This document shows, piece by piece, positions 1 through 8,869 of a stretch of DNA of 35,688 bases; position 1 is the first letter of the stretch; every line of letters begins with the position of its first letter. The notes under the pieces are model-generated. The model was not told where the DNA came from and made no database searches. It worked only from the letters and a program-made list of their open reading frames with translations. Source of the stretch: Bradyrhizobium sp. LMTR 3 (GTDB lineage Bacteria > Pseudomonadota > Alphaproteobacteria > Rhizobiales > Xanthobacteraceae); contig NZ_MAXC01000020.1 in assembly GCF_001693485.1 (NCBI RefSeq), positions 1 to 35,688 of the forward strand, given 5' to 3'. The translations under genes and the position numbers were made by a program.

Positions 1-319
1 GCCGACGCGGCGCTACGTCCGACTTAAGCGTATGGTCAAGCATAGACACAAGCCGATCCCTTCAGAGAGATCCTCAAACTCGCCTATCCCTCGCGCCACG
101 AGAAGGTGGGATCAAAACGACGCTTACCTAACAAGCTAGGGCGGGGCCATTCTGAGCTACAACCACTGCGATCCGATTGGACGCCGCGCCAAAGCCGTCG
201 CCATCGCGCTCCATGTTTTCCCGTCGTTAGAAAGTGCCGACGCTGATCGCTTCGCGCGCCAGAATCAGGCCGAAGCTCTGGCCGAAAATCAGCTTACGGC
301 ACTGCAACCGATGCTTTGT
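1..319. other. Left flank, no recognisable gene
   Basis: No reading frame in this stretch shows a family I recognise on either strand, and all frames are interrupted. It lies directly downstream of the minus-strand aminotransferase, so its terminator could be here, but I see no convincing GC-rich hairpin followed by a T-run. Confidence 0.4.
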
Positions 320-1732
320 TCATGTGCGCACCTCTATCGCGTCCAACATCTCTTGATGGGTGTCGAGAAAGCCTGCGAACACGTCGACGATGAACTCGGC
401 GTCGGCACGAGTCATCGGTGTCGAGATGGAAGCGGCCGCGCCAAGCGGCAGGATGATCCCATTCTCCGCAAAGAAGCGCGTTAGCTGCTTCATTAGAGTT
501 GCTCCCTCCGGCGCGGGATGGGCCTCACGATAGTCATTCGGGACTCGTGCCATCGGATGGATGCGAAAGAGTGAGGCGGCTCCGGTGACGCACAGCGGCG
601 CGCCCCGGTTTGAGATGGCTCGGCTAATGCCGTCCCGAACAAAGTTGCCAAGTATCTCCAAATATTCAAAAGTCGTATGATCCAGATGCCGCATTGCGGC
701 AAGACCCGCTGTCATCGATAGAGGATTAGCGGAAAATGTGCCGCCTTGCGAAAGCAGTGGCCGGCCCGCTGATGCATCGAATACTTTCATCACGTCCTCG
801 CGACCGCCGATGGCTCCGATCGGCAAACCGCCGCCAATGATCTTGCCCATCGTGACGAGGTCCGGAACAAGGCCATAGCGGGCGGAGGCACCTCGGAAAC
901 CCTGTCTGAGATTCAGGACTTCATCAGCAATTACAAGAATGCCGTTGTTACGGGCAGTTTCCTGAACCGCCACAATGAAGTCAGGGGTCGGCGCAATTAG
1001 ACCACCGCGGCTTGGCATCGGATCCAAAACAACGGCGGCAAGCTTTTGCGCATGCAACGACAACAACCGGCGTACGCCTTCAACATCGTTGAAGCGGAGC
1101 ACAACCACTTCATCGAGGACGCTTGCCGGCATCCCGCGATAGAAGGCCGTAGACCTGGGCGCGGTTGGATCACCCCAATTGTCCGGCGTCGCCGCCAGAC
1201 TCACCTCGCCCCAGTCGTAGGCGCCATGATAGGCGCCCTCGAGCTTGGCGATTTTCGTACGTCCGGTGAAGGCCCGCGCAGCCTTGATCGCAAACAGCAC
1301 GGCCTCAGTTCCCGTATTAACGAAGCGAACACGATCAACCCGCGGAATCCGGCCGCACAGTAGTTCGGCGAGTTTGATCTCGCTCTCCGTCGGGTTCGCG
1401 AAGCAGCTGCCGCGCTGGAGTTGATGGGTGAGTGCTTCGACGACGGGTGCGAAGGCATGACCATGGATCAACGTCGTGAAGTTGCCATTGAGGTCGAGAA
1501 ACCGGCGGCCATCGACATCAAACAGATAGCTGCCCGTTCCGCGCTCAATATAGAGTGGGACCGAATCTCGCTCGATGGTTACTCGCGAAGTGCCGTCAGG
1601 GAAAACCAGCCACGCGCGGCCAAAGCTGTCCTTAGATCTCTGCCCAACGCGCGTCCCTGCCCTATTCGAAGCTGCAAATCCCTGGTTCACGTTGTCTCCA
1701 TCGCTATATTTGCTATTTGCACAGTGGGCCAA
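320..1732 (-). CDS. Class III PLP aminotransferase, glutamate-1-semialdehyde aminomutase-like
   Basis: A 470-residue pyridoxal-phosphate enzyme of the class III aminotransferase fold. Visible motifs are the phosphate-binding NTGTEA (about 139-144), the cofactor-ring aspartate in IADEV (about D270) and the Schiff-base lysine in TMGKIIGGGLPIG (about K297). The body resembles HemL-type glutamate-1-semialdehyde 2,1-aminomutase. The N-terminus is about 40 residues longer than usual, and rhizobia make 5-aminolevulinate by the HemA route, so a role in haem synthesis is unlikely. The family also contains aminotransferases and aminomutases of secondary metabolism, which is my preferred reading. The true start may be an internal codon, as the first ~40 residues look unlike the family. 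It lies about 560 bases downstream of a GNAT-like gene on the same strand. The frame is intact, unlike many neighbours. Confidence 0.85.
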   Translation of the reverse strand: MAHCANSKYSDGDNVNQGFAASNRAGTRVGQRSKDSFGRAWLVFPDGTSRVTIERDSVPLYIERGTGSYLFDVDGRRFLDLNGNFTTLIHGHAFAPVVEALTHQLQRGSCFANPTESEIKLAELLCGRIPRVDRVRFVNTGTEAVLFAIKAARAFTGRTKIAKLEGAYHGAYDWGEVSLAATPDNWGDPTAPRSTAFYRGMPASVLDEVVVLRFNDVEGVRRLLSLHAQKLAAVVLDPMPSRGGLIAPTPDFIVAVQETARNNGILVIADEVLNLRQGFRGASARYGLVPDLVTMGKIIGGGLPIGAIGGREDVMKVFDASAGRPLLSQGGTFSANPLSMTAGLAAMRHLDHTTFEYLEILGNFVRDGISRAISNRGAPLCVTGAASLFRIHPMARVPNDYREAHPAPEGATLMKQLTRFFAENGIILPLGAAASISTPMTRADAEFIVDVFAGFLDTHQEMLDAIEVRT

Positions 1733-2290
1733 GCGCTACTACTTGCAGGGCCACCTCTTTCGGGGCCCTGCCATTCGGCGGTTTGTCTCCAGAGCGCCGA
1801 CTTTTCTCCGGAGCGAGATCAAGCCGATCTTAATATCGTGACGCTTACCTTGGACAGAAAATAGGAGGTGAACAGGATCAGCCCCCTCGTGCCGAACCGC
1901 TGCCGTTCGTTTTGCGTACCTAAGGCCCAATATACGCTCGATAAGTCCAAGTATCTGGGAGCGCTCTGGTAGCGGCGCCGCTGGCAGGCGCACCTAGCGC
2001 GCGTGAGCCGCAACAGCCCCTTCGGGGTTGGATTGGGAATGCCATGCCGCCGCGGCGGCTGCATGCGCGGAACATGCTGCTGATTGTAAGGCGCACAGCT
2101 ATCGTTTGCAGCGAGAAAGAATCGCATTTGGCTTCCACGACGGAGGTGGAATGCGGAACTCGTGCCGCATTATTATGAACTGCTCCAGGTAGCCCTTCTA
2201 GACGACGCGATATGCGGCCGTGGCAAAGGCTATTGTCGCCGATCAGCGTCGAATTCTTAGGCTCAGCATTTGCGCAGCTGCGTACCAAAG
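1733..2290. repeat. Left part of duplicated block, copy 1; no intact gene
   Basis: Non-coding or fully decayed stretch between the aminotransferase and the GNAT-like gene. Its sequence from about 1860 recurs in degenerate form at about 11300-11760 in the same orientation. Shared landmarks are GTACCGAACCGCTG-like sequence near 1890 and 11325, and GGAACTCGT near 2155 and 11690. No protein family could be recognised in either copy. Confidence 0.5.
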
Positions 2291-3031
2291 TTAAGTACTG
2301 CTCGGTCGTGCCGGTGAAGGTGACAGGCCTGAAAGCAGCTCGGTTCTATCGTGGCGCTCAACCTGGCTCCTCAACTCCTCGCCGGTTAGCCAAATAAGCC
2401 AATCGTCATCCACAATCTCCTCTTCTACCAGCTGTAGTATCGACCCGCCTGGTTCATGATGCAGCATTTCATATTGCGCAACGAGCCCCTTATCCAGTGA
2501 AAAGCGCGCCACAAGTGAACATAAGAAGTCAGGAGCCCACATGGCAAAAGACACGCCATGTGCGATTCCTGCTGTGATCTTGGCAAGACCCCGCCCCCTA
2601 AAGTCTTTGCGGACCCAAAGATCCCCGTGGTAGGCTACTTTCCCCGTCATTTTCTTCGCGCTTGGTGCCTTGCAAGTACAACGGTCCTCAGGATGTGCAT
2701 GTATGGCTGGGTTAGCATAGAACGCGTTCAGCGATTCAAGATGTTCTGCAAAGTTGCTGTGCGAAAGATCGTACAGTCGAGCAGCGTCTGAAAGAGCGAC
2801 CTCGTTATTCTTGTCGATGCCTATAATCCAATACCCCTCGCCTAATTTGATTGGCGAGCGATCTGGCCGGAAATTTGGATATGTTCGCCTCTTTGTTGGC
2901 GTGGCCCCTGTGATCGAGACATACTCATGAAAATCGAATCCTATCGAAAGCTTGACGCCCTTTTGGGCGGCAGCGTCGTCATATACCTTAAGGAAGCGTG
3001 AGACTTGCAACGGGTTAACGACGCTTGTCAT
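2291..3031 (-). CDS. GNAT-fold N-acetyltransferase-like protein (intact paralogue)
   Basis: A 246-residue protein with the acetyl-CoA-binding signature of GNAT acetyltransferases: a beta-strand running into WVRKDFRGRGLAKI (about 139-152), which fits the R/Q-x-x-G-x-G/A pyrophosphate loop. The N-terminal 120 residues do not match a family I know, and a short Cys/His-containing stretch (HAHPEDRCTC, about 111-120) precedes the core. The acceptor substrate cannot be inferred. A degenerate paralogue, split by an IS256-family element, lies at 11.86-13.94 kb. The homology between the two loci extends well beyond the coding region on both sides, so this is a segmental duplication. The gene is transcribed toward the class III aminotransferase, with a wide gap, so co-transcription is uncertain. 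Confidence 0.7.
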   Translation of the reverse strand: MTSVVNPLQVSRFLKVYDDAAAQKGVKLSIGFDFHEYVSITGATPTKRRTYPNFRPDRSPIKLGEGYWIIGIDKNNEVALSDAARLYDLSHSNFAEHLESLNAFYANPAIHAHPEDRCTCKAPSAKKMTGKVAYHGDLWVRKDFRGRGLAKITAGIAHGVSFAMWAPDFLCSLVARFSLDKGLVAQYEMLHHEPGGSILQLVEEEIVDDDWLIWLTGEELRSQVERHDRTELLSGLSPSPARPSST

Positions 3032-4180
3032 TACTGCACCTTGTCCTATCGATATGCCCTAGGCTAAACGACGAATTACGGTACAGCATTAACAGTGGAT
3101 CAAGACACTACCTACTCTGGTGAGGAATACTCTTTCGATAGGGACTCGGTTTGGCGAGTATCAGCATTCAACGGGGCAAGAACGTTCTGAGCGATAGGGG
3201 GGCTCGATTATCTCCGGCTTGCGGCAGACGATATCGCCGGTAGTAGGACGAGCTGGCAACCGTTGTCGAGCACCCGTGCAATTCAAGCCTTCTTCCGGTA
3301 TTCCGCGGCATTCTTTGACACCATTCGGCAACACTTCACAACGGATTGTCACGTAAGATAAGATTGATACTTCCTTCCGCTCTTATGATCGGCCTGGCGC
3401 ATTTGTACTGCCGGGATGCATAATTGTTAAATATCATCTCTTCAGAAGCTGCGCCAGCAGCTGCACGCGGATACTCCCAGTAGCCTAATAACGTGGCGCT
3501 CTTCAATGGCTGGTTTTATTCTCAGTCCATGAGTTAAGGTTGGGACTCGACAATCCTTGAACAGGTGTTGCTGGAAGGCGATGGCGCATTACTTGAGCTC
3601 CCTATTTTCGAGGAGGCTTGTTCTTCTGCCGGCCTCAACAGTGCTTGTACGCATGGCAGACTACATGGACGGTAGAACCTAGAAACTACCAAGATCGATA
3701 GTAGATATTGTTTTCCCCGGAACGCATCATCGCTGGTCAGCGAGCCTAGAACGAGGCGTGACGCCGCGGTCAACTACCAGGCCAGTAATTGATCTAGATG
3801 ACAGAAGCACGCCATCACCGCACGAAGCCGCTCAGCCTCACAGATCTCCAACGACACGCACCATGACATCGCCGACTACATCTCGACATCTCCCCCGCCA
3901 CGGCTCGACAGCGCGCGAACTTCTTGTCCCCAACGATCCGATCCGTCCTTTTGGGACCAATTGCGTTAACTGACGCCGGATTGATAGCCAGCTGCACCGG
4001 CACGGCGGTGAGAACCTCGAAATTCCTGCTGTCAGACATATATTCGCTCACATGACCTCCAGGGAACGACTCACTAGAACATCCTTCGACACTCGAACAT
4101 CATCCGCGACGTGGGCGCACCATCCCTTTTCATTTGCGCGCATTTTATGGTGGGTGTTAACTAGCCAGAAGGGCCGCAGC
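3032..4180. other. Intergenic region; end of duplicated block copy 1
   Basis: No intact gene. The first ~320 bases correspond to about 13943-14200: both carry CTGGTGAGGAATA followed by CAGTATCAGCATTCAAC-like sequence and a CTTGCGGCA motif. A ~45-base segment at 3757-3800 recurs at 14766-14810 (GGTCAACTACCA, then AGTAATTGAT, then ACAGA), so the duplication probably reaches here. The open frames between 3534 and 4051 show no recognisable family. The promoter of the gluconate dehydrogenase operon must lie in the last part, but I could not pick out a convincing -35/-10 pair. Confidence 0.4.
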
Positions 4181-4873
4181 ATGAGCACAAAAGTCTTGAC
4201 CACAACCCGTCGGGCCTTTCTCAAAAAAACAGCAGCTAGTGCCGCCGTATCCGCCTTGCCGGCTTGGACACACGAACCAGCACCAGTGCCGCTCGAACAG
4301 TACCAGTCGCAGTTCTTCACCGCGGACGAGTGGGCTTTCATCCTTGCCGCCACGGCCAGGCTGATTCCGTCGGAAGGTGATGGCCCGGGCGCGATCGAGG
4401 CGCGCGTTCCTGTCTTCATCGACCTGCAGCTGGCTGGCGACTTCGGAAAAGGGACGAAATGGTATCTGCAGGGGCCGCATGACCCGAACGCGCCGCCACA
4501 GCTCGGCTATCAGTCGCCGCTTCCCCCCGCCGAGGCTTATCGGGCAGGCATTGCGAACATCAACGACTGGTGCCGGTCCAATCATGGCCGGCCTTTCGTC
4601 GAGCTCAGCCCGAAGGAGCAGAACGATGTCCTGACCGGCCTCGACAATAACCAGATCGTGCTCACGTCCACGCTGGGCGTCAATTTCTTCGACCTTCTGC
4701 TGCAGAACACGAAGGAAGGCTACTTCGCTGATCCCATGTATGGTGGCAATTGCAAAATGTCCGCTTGGGTCCATATCGGCTTTCCCGGCGCGCGGGCGAG
4801 TTTCCGCGAATGGGTCGGGGTGAACAAGCCGTATCCGCTCGGTCCGGTCACCATTGCCGGCGAGAGGGCGTAA
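4181..4873 (+). CDS. Gluconate 2-dehydrogenase subunit 3 family protein (Tat-exported small subunit)
   Basis: Small subunit of a three-part FAD-dependent membrane dehydrogenase of the gluconate/fructose/glucose dehydrogenase type, 230 residues. I chose the start at 4181 rather than the longest frame at 4052. An AGAAGGG ribosome-binding site lies just upstream, and the resulting N-terminus is a textbook twin-arginine signal: TTRRAFLKK at residues 8-16, then an alanine-rich hydrophobic stretch ending near PAWTHEP. In this family the small subunit carries the Tat signal and takes the folded flavoprotein with it across the membrane. The rest matches the family in length and in its Trp/Tyr-rich middle. 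The stop is one base before the next start codon, so translation is probably coupled to the flavoprotein gene. Confidence 0.88.
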   Translation: MSTKVLTTTRRAFLKKTAASAAVSALPAWTHEPAPVPLEQYQSQFFTADEWAFILAATARLIPSEGDGPGAIEARVPVFIDLQLAGDFGKGTKWYLQGPHDPNAPPQLGYQSPLPPAEAYRAGIANINDWCRSNHGRPFVELSPKEQNDVLTGLDNNQIVLTSTLGVNFFDLLLQNTKEGYFADPMYGGNCKMSAWVHIGFPGARASFREWVGVNKPYPLGPVTIAGERA

Positions 4874-4874
4874 C

Positions 4875-6641
4875 ATGGTGGCGACCGCGAAGAAGAAGGA
4901 CGTTGTCATCGTCGGCCTGGGATGGACCGGCTCGATCGTTGGCATGGAGCTCTGCAAGGAAGGGCTTGAAGTGCTTGCTCTCGAACGAGGCGACGATCGC
5001 GACACGGTGCCCGATTTCCGATATCCTAATGTCGCGGACGAACTGAAGTATGGCGTCCGCTATGCGCTCATGCAGAAGCCGCGCAACTCGACGCTCACTA
5101 TACGCCGCACGCTCGGGGAAACTGCGCTGCCCTATCGCGCGCTGGGCTCCTTCCTACCGGGCGACGGCATCGGCGGTGCGGGCGTACACTGGAACGGCAA
5201 TACCTTCAGGCCGATGGCCGAGGAACTACGTCTGCGCTCCTATGTCCTGGAGAATTTCGGCGAAAGCATCATTTCGGAGGGTATGACCATTCAGGACTGG
5301 GGGATCACTTATTCGGAGCTCGAGCCGTATTTCGATCGCTTCGAAAAGGTCGCCGGCATCGCCGGCAAGGCCGGCAATATCAACGGCAAGATCGTCGAGA
5401 GCGGCAATCCCTTCGAGGCGCCGCGCTCCGGCGAATACCCCATGCCGCCTCTGCCGCAGACCGTGGATGCGCTGATGTTCGCCGAAGCGGCGCGGAGGAT
5501 GGGATATCACCCCTATCCCCTGCCCTCTGGGAATGCTTCTGAGGCCTATACCAATCCCTACGGTATGCAGCTTGGACCCTGCAGTTTCTGTGGGTTCTGC
5601 GATCGCTTCGGCTGTTTCAATTATTCCAAGTCGTCGCCGCAGACCTGCATTCTCGATGCGCTCAAGCGGAAGCCGAATTTCGAGTACCGTGTGAATGCCG
5701 AAGTCCTTCGGGTGGAGCTTTCGCCCGACCACAAGACGGCGACCGGCGTGACCTATCTGACGGCCGAAGGTGCGGAGGTGTTTCAGCCTGCCGACCTGGT
5801 GATCCTGGCAGCCTATCAGCTCCACAATGTGCATCTGATGCTGCTCTCGGGCATTGGGAAGCCCTATGATCCGGTCAGCGACGAAGGCATTACGGGCAAG
5901 AACTATGCCTATCAGATGACTGGCAGTACTTCGCTGTTCTTCAAGGACATCGACTTCAATCCGTTCGTCGGTGCCGGATCAAACGGCATAGTCATTGATG
6001 ATTTCGCTATCAACCGCATCGATTTCGGTGCCCACGGCTTCATCGGCGGCAGTTATATCTGCGCCGGCACATCCAATGGCCAGCCGATTCGTTCCATGCG
6101 CCTGCCGACACGAACGCAGTCTTGGGGAGGTCAATGGAAACAGGCGATCAAAGAATGGTACGGCCATTCCATGTCGATCGGCTCGCACGGGTCGAACATG
6201 TCCTATCGCGACTCCTATCTGGACCTCGATCCTACTTACAAGGACCGGTACGGAAGGCCGCTGCTGCGGATGACGTTCAACTGGAAACCCAACGATATCC
6301 GCATGACACAGTTCATGAAGACAAAGATCGAGGCGATCGCCAAGAGTATGAATCCGGACATCACGGAGTCAGACTACAAGTCCAACGGTGCGATGTACGA
6401 TGTCCGCCCCTATCAGACAACACACAACGTCGGCGGGGCCATCATGGGCACGGATCCGAACACGTCCGCACTTAACCGGTATCTGCAGAGCTGGGACGTG
6501 CACAACGTGTTCGTAATGGGGGCTAACGCATTCCCTCAGAACATCCAGTATAACCCGACGGGAATGGTCGGTGCGCTTGCTTACTGGTCGGTCGCCGCGA
6601 TCAGGAAGGACTACCTTCCCAACCCGCGGTCACTGATTTGA
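4875..6641 (+). CDS. GMC-family FAD dehydrogenase, gluconate 2-dehydrogenase-type flavoprotein subunit
   Basis: Catalytic subunit of 588 residues. The FAD-binding Rossmann motif is at the N-terminus (VVIVGLGWTGS, about 10-20), followed by GDGIGGAGVHWNG (about 96-108). C236, C239, C242 and C247 form a C-x2-C-x2-C-x4-C cluster. Related FAD-dependent glucose and fructose dehydrogenases bind a 3Fe-4S cluster with a comparable cysteine motif, so a similar relay is likely. The GMC catalytic pair appears as H517 (HNVGG) and N560 (QYNPTG). I chose the ATG at 4875, two bases after the small-subunit stop, over an upstream in-frame codon. It has no signal of its own, consistent with Tat hitch-hiking on the small subunit. 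The substrate could be gluconate, another aldonate or a polyol; the sequence alone does not decide. Confidence 0.9.
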   Translation: MVATAKKKDVVIVGLGWTGSIVGMELCKEGLEVLALERGDDRDTVPDFRYPNVADELKYGVRYALMQKPRNSTLTIRRTLGETALPYRALGSFLPGDGIGGAGVHWNGNTFRPMAEELRLRSYVLENFGESIISEGMTIQDWGITYSELEPYFDRFEKVAGIAGKAGNINGKIVESGNPFEAPRSGEYPMPPLPQTVDALMFAEAARRMGYHPYPLPSGNASEAYTNPYGMQLGPCSFCGFCDRFGCFNYSKSSPQTCILDALKRKPNFEYRVNAEVLRVELSPDHKTATGVTYLTAEGAEVFQPADLVILAAYQLHNVHLMLLSGIGKPYDPVSDEGITGKNYAYQMTGSTSLFFKDIDFNPFVGAGSNGIVIDDFAINRIDFGAHGFIGGSYICAGTSNGQPIRSMRLPTRTQSWGGQWKQAIKEWYGHSMSIGSHGSNMSYRDSYLDLDPTYKDRYGRPLLRMTFNWKPNDIRMTQFMKTKIEAIAKSMNPDITESDYKSNGAMYDVRPYQTTHNVGGAIMGTDPNTSALNRYLQSWDVHNVFVMGANAFPQNIQYNPTGMVGALAYWSVAAIRKDYLPNPRSLI

Positions 6642-6654
6642 GGCAGTCGGCACG

Positions 6655-7968
6655 ATGAGGACGCTCCTCACAACCATTCTGGCCCTTGCCGTCCTTGGCC
6701 TCATTGCGGTTGCGCTGACTGGCCTTGTGCCTGCCCGGAAAACGCCCGTGCAGCAGCGGGTGGCCGGCGACTTCACGTCGGCTGGCGGGCAGGGTGAATA
6801 TGTCGTGCGCGTGGCCGACTGCGCGGCTTGCCACACGGCCAAAGGGGGAAAACCATTTGCTGGAGGGCACGCCATCCCTAGTCCGTTCGGCACGATCTGG
6901 TCAACGAATATCACGCCGGACCCGGAGACCGGGATCGGAAGCTATACGCTCGACGACTTTCGCGCGGCACTCTACGATGGCTTGCGGAAGGATGGGACCT
7001 GTCTTTATCCTGCCATGCCTTACGAGAACTACCGCAAAATGTCCGAAGACGACGTACGGGCGCTCTATCAGCATTTCATGAATGAAGTAGAGCCCGTATC
7101 AAACCAAGTGAAGGAAACGCGGCTGACGTTCCCCTTTAACCAGCGCTGGGCTATCCGCGCCTGGAACTGGGTTGCCCTGGACGACGCCGGCTTCAAGCCT
7201 CGCTACAACGATCTCGTGCGCGATCGCGGCGCCTACATCGTCGAAGCGCTCGGCCATTGTGGCGCTTGCCACAGCCCGCGCAACCTCTTTTCTGCGCAGG
7301 ACGGCACTGACGCGACAGCGCAGGCTTTCCTGACAGGCGGTGAAATCGACGGCTGGCCCGCACCGAGCCTGCGTGGCCCGGCGTCGGCGGTAACCAACTG
7401 GAGCGCTGAAGAGCTGAAGGCTTTTCTGGCATCGGGACGCAATAGCCACTCAGGCGTTACTGGAGAGATGGCGGTCGTGGTGCAGGATTCCATGCAATTC
7501 CTGACCAGTAAGGATCTGGACGCGGTCGTCGCCTATCTCCGGGGCATTAGCGGTGCGGCCGAGCAGCTACCAGCCCGCAATGACGATAAGGCCAAGCAGA
7601 CTATCGCGTTGTTGAACGCCGCCGATCCTTCCATGGATCTAGGTCCGAGGCTCTATCTCGACAATTGCAATGGATGCCACTTCACGAACGGCAAAGGCGC
7701 CAAGGGCGTCTTTCCTGAACTGGATGGCAACTCGATCGTGGTGGCCCGCCAGGGCGGCGGCCTGATTGACGTAATCCTCAACGGCGCGCGCATGCCCTCG
7801 ACGGAAAGCAATCCGATGCGGCTTGCCATGCCGGGCTTTCGCGACCGCCTCTCGGATAAGGAGGTAGCCGACCTCGCCACCTTCCTGCGCCAGAGCTGGT
7901 CGAACAATGCCGGCCCGATCGATGAGACAGCAGTGGTGGCGCGGCGCCAGAAGTTGGCGGCTCACTAA
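6655..7968 (+). CDS. Three-haem cytochrome c subunit of the membrane dehydrogenase
   Basis: A 437-residue cytochrome with an N-terminal hydrophobic signal or anchor (about 3-24) and three covalent haem c sites: CAACH (56-60), CGACH (202-206) and CNGCH (338-342). This tri-haem layout is that of the cytochrome subunit of gluconate, sorbitol, fructose and alcohol dehydrogenases, which moves electrons from the flavoprotein to ubiquinone or a terminal oxidase. It starts 13 bases after the flavoprotein stop, so the three genes form one operon in the order small subunit, flavoprotein, cytochrome. All three are intact although the adjoining catabolic genes are decayed, which argues for recent arrival or continued selection. 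Confidence 0.92.
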   Translation: MRTLLTTILALAVLGLIAVALTGLVPARKTPVQQRVAGDFTSAGGQGEYVVRVADCAACHTAKGGKPFAGGHAIPSPFGTIWSTNITPDPETGIGSYTLDDFRAALYDGLRKDGTCLYPAMPYENYRKMSEDDVRALYQHFMNEVEPVSNQVKETRLTFPFNQRWAIRAWNWVALDDAGFKPRYNDLVRDRGAYIVEALGHCGACHSPRNLFSAQDGTDATAQAFLTGGEIDGWPAPSLRGPASAVTNWSAEELKAFLASGRNSHSGVTGEMAVVVQDSMQFLTSKDLDAVVAYLRGISGAAEQLPARNDDKAKQTIALLNAADPSMDLGPRLYLDNCNGCHFTNGKGAKGVFPELDGNSIVVARQGGGLIDVILNGARMPSTESNPMRLAMPGFRDRLSDKEVADLATFLRQSWSNNAGPIDETAVVARRQKLAAH

Positions 7969-8255
7969 GACCATCTGATCCCCGCCACGCTCTTCAACAC
8001 GAGATGAGAAGACGACAAGGTCGCCTCGACCGATGGGGCGCGGTGTCGTCAGAATATTTGACGATCCCCCGACTAGATCCGATCAACTTCTTGAACTGGC
8101 TGCTTTGAACCGATAACATCTAACCCAAAGACTGCGCCAGACCGATTTCCAAACTTCGCGACGCCACCGCTTCCATTCTGAGAGGGCGAATAATTCATTG
8201 TCTTGATGTAATGGCATCAACCCTGTCGTCTCCGTCCATCACCACCTGCTCCACG
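7969..8255. other. Intergenic spacer between convergent units
   Basis: Spacer between the plus-strand cytochrome gene and the minus-strand Lrp remnant. I see no coding signal and no strong terminator hairpin with a T-run. Confidence 0.35.
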
Positions 8256-8715
8256 TCAAAGCTTGCCGCTTACGGTCGAGGCGCCATCCCGGCAGATATT
8301 GCGATCGAACTTCATCCCTATGACAATGTGAGATACTGCTCGCATAATCGCCCTTATCTCGTTCAGCCGAGTGAGCTCAGCATCTAATTGCTCAAGCGTT
8401 TCCGCGACGACGTGGATGATGAGATCCCAATCACCCTTTATTACACATGGTCTGCACGGCAGGAATTCAATTGATGCCCCACCTCCGCATAGCTCTTATT
8501 TTCCACAGCTGCTAAGGTAAAGCAATGAATTGGTTCAGACATTTCCGAAGGTGTAGCGCATATCCAGCAATGACGCCGTTCGCCTCTAGCCTTTTAATGC
8601 GTTTCTTAAGCGTGGTGCGGGAAACGCCCAACTGGCGCGCCAGTGACGCGATAGGTTCGCGGGCGTTTCGTTGCAACAACGCGAGCAACTGGCGATCTTT
8701 GTTGGGAAGATTCAT
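8256..8715 (-). pseudogene. Lrp/AsnC-family transcriptional regulator, frameshifted
   Basis: The first 60-odd residues are a clear Lrp/AsnC helix-turn-helix: MNLPNKDRQLLALLQ, then SIARQLGVSR-type sequence (here ASLARQLGVSR) and TLKKRIKRLEANGVIAGY. The frame breaks near 8515. The ligand-binding half continues in other minus-strand frames, with CVIKGDWDLIIHVVAETLEQ and then a tail ending IGMKFDR, typical of the family's C-terminus. Laid end to end the pieces span 460 bases, about 153 codons, the normal Lrp length, so only small indels separate it from an intact gene. The start at 8715 excludes an upstream extension in the same frame that lacks family similarity. It lies downstream of the decayed aminotransferase and dehydrogenase on the same strand and probably once controlled them. 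Confidence 0.8.
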
Positions 8716-8869
8716 GGCCGCCCCCGGTTTGAGCACACCTCTGCACGGCTCACTTCCCTCGAGTTTACTACTAGCGGACAAACGAGACTCGAGAGGCTTC
8801 TAATGGACCGAGGCTTTGGTCCGTGAATGACGCAACTGCCGAAGGACGCCGCCATTGCGCGGTCAACTC

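Noticed and set aside
2930..2965. Possible tts box (CGTCAAGCTTTCGATAGG on the minus strand)
   Set aside because: It matches only part of the type III secretion regulator box and lies within the GNAT coding sequence with no secretion gene nearby.
3032..3160. Possible nod box upstream of the GNAT-like gene
   Set aside because: Only isolated ATCGA-like pieces are present. The long conserved ATC-N9-GAT arrangement and the AAACAATCGAT core are absent.
4157..5005. 282-codon minus-strand frame opposite the dehydrogenase genes
   Set aside because: It is antisense to the well-supported small-subunit and flavoprotein genes and has no family resemblance; a shadow of high-GC coding sequence.
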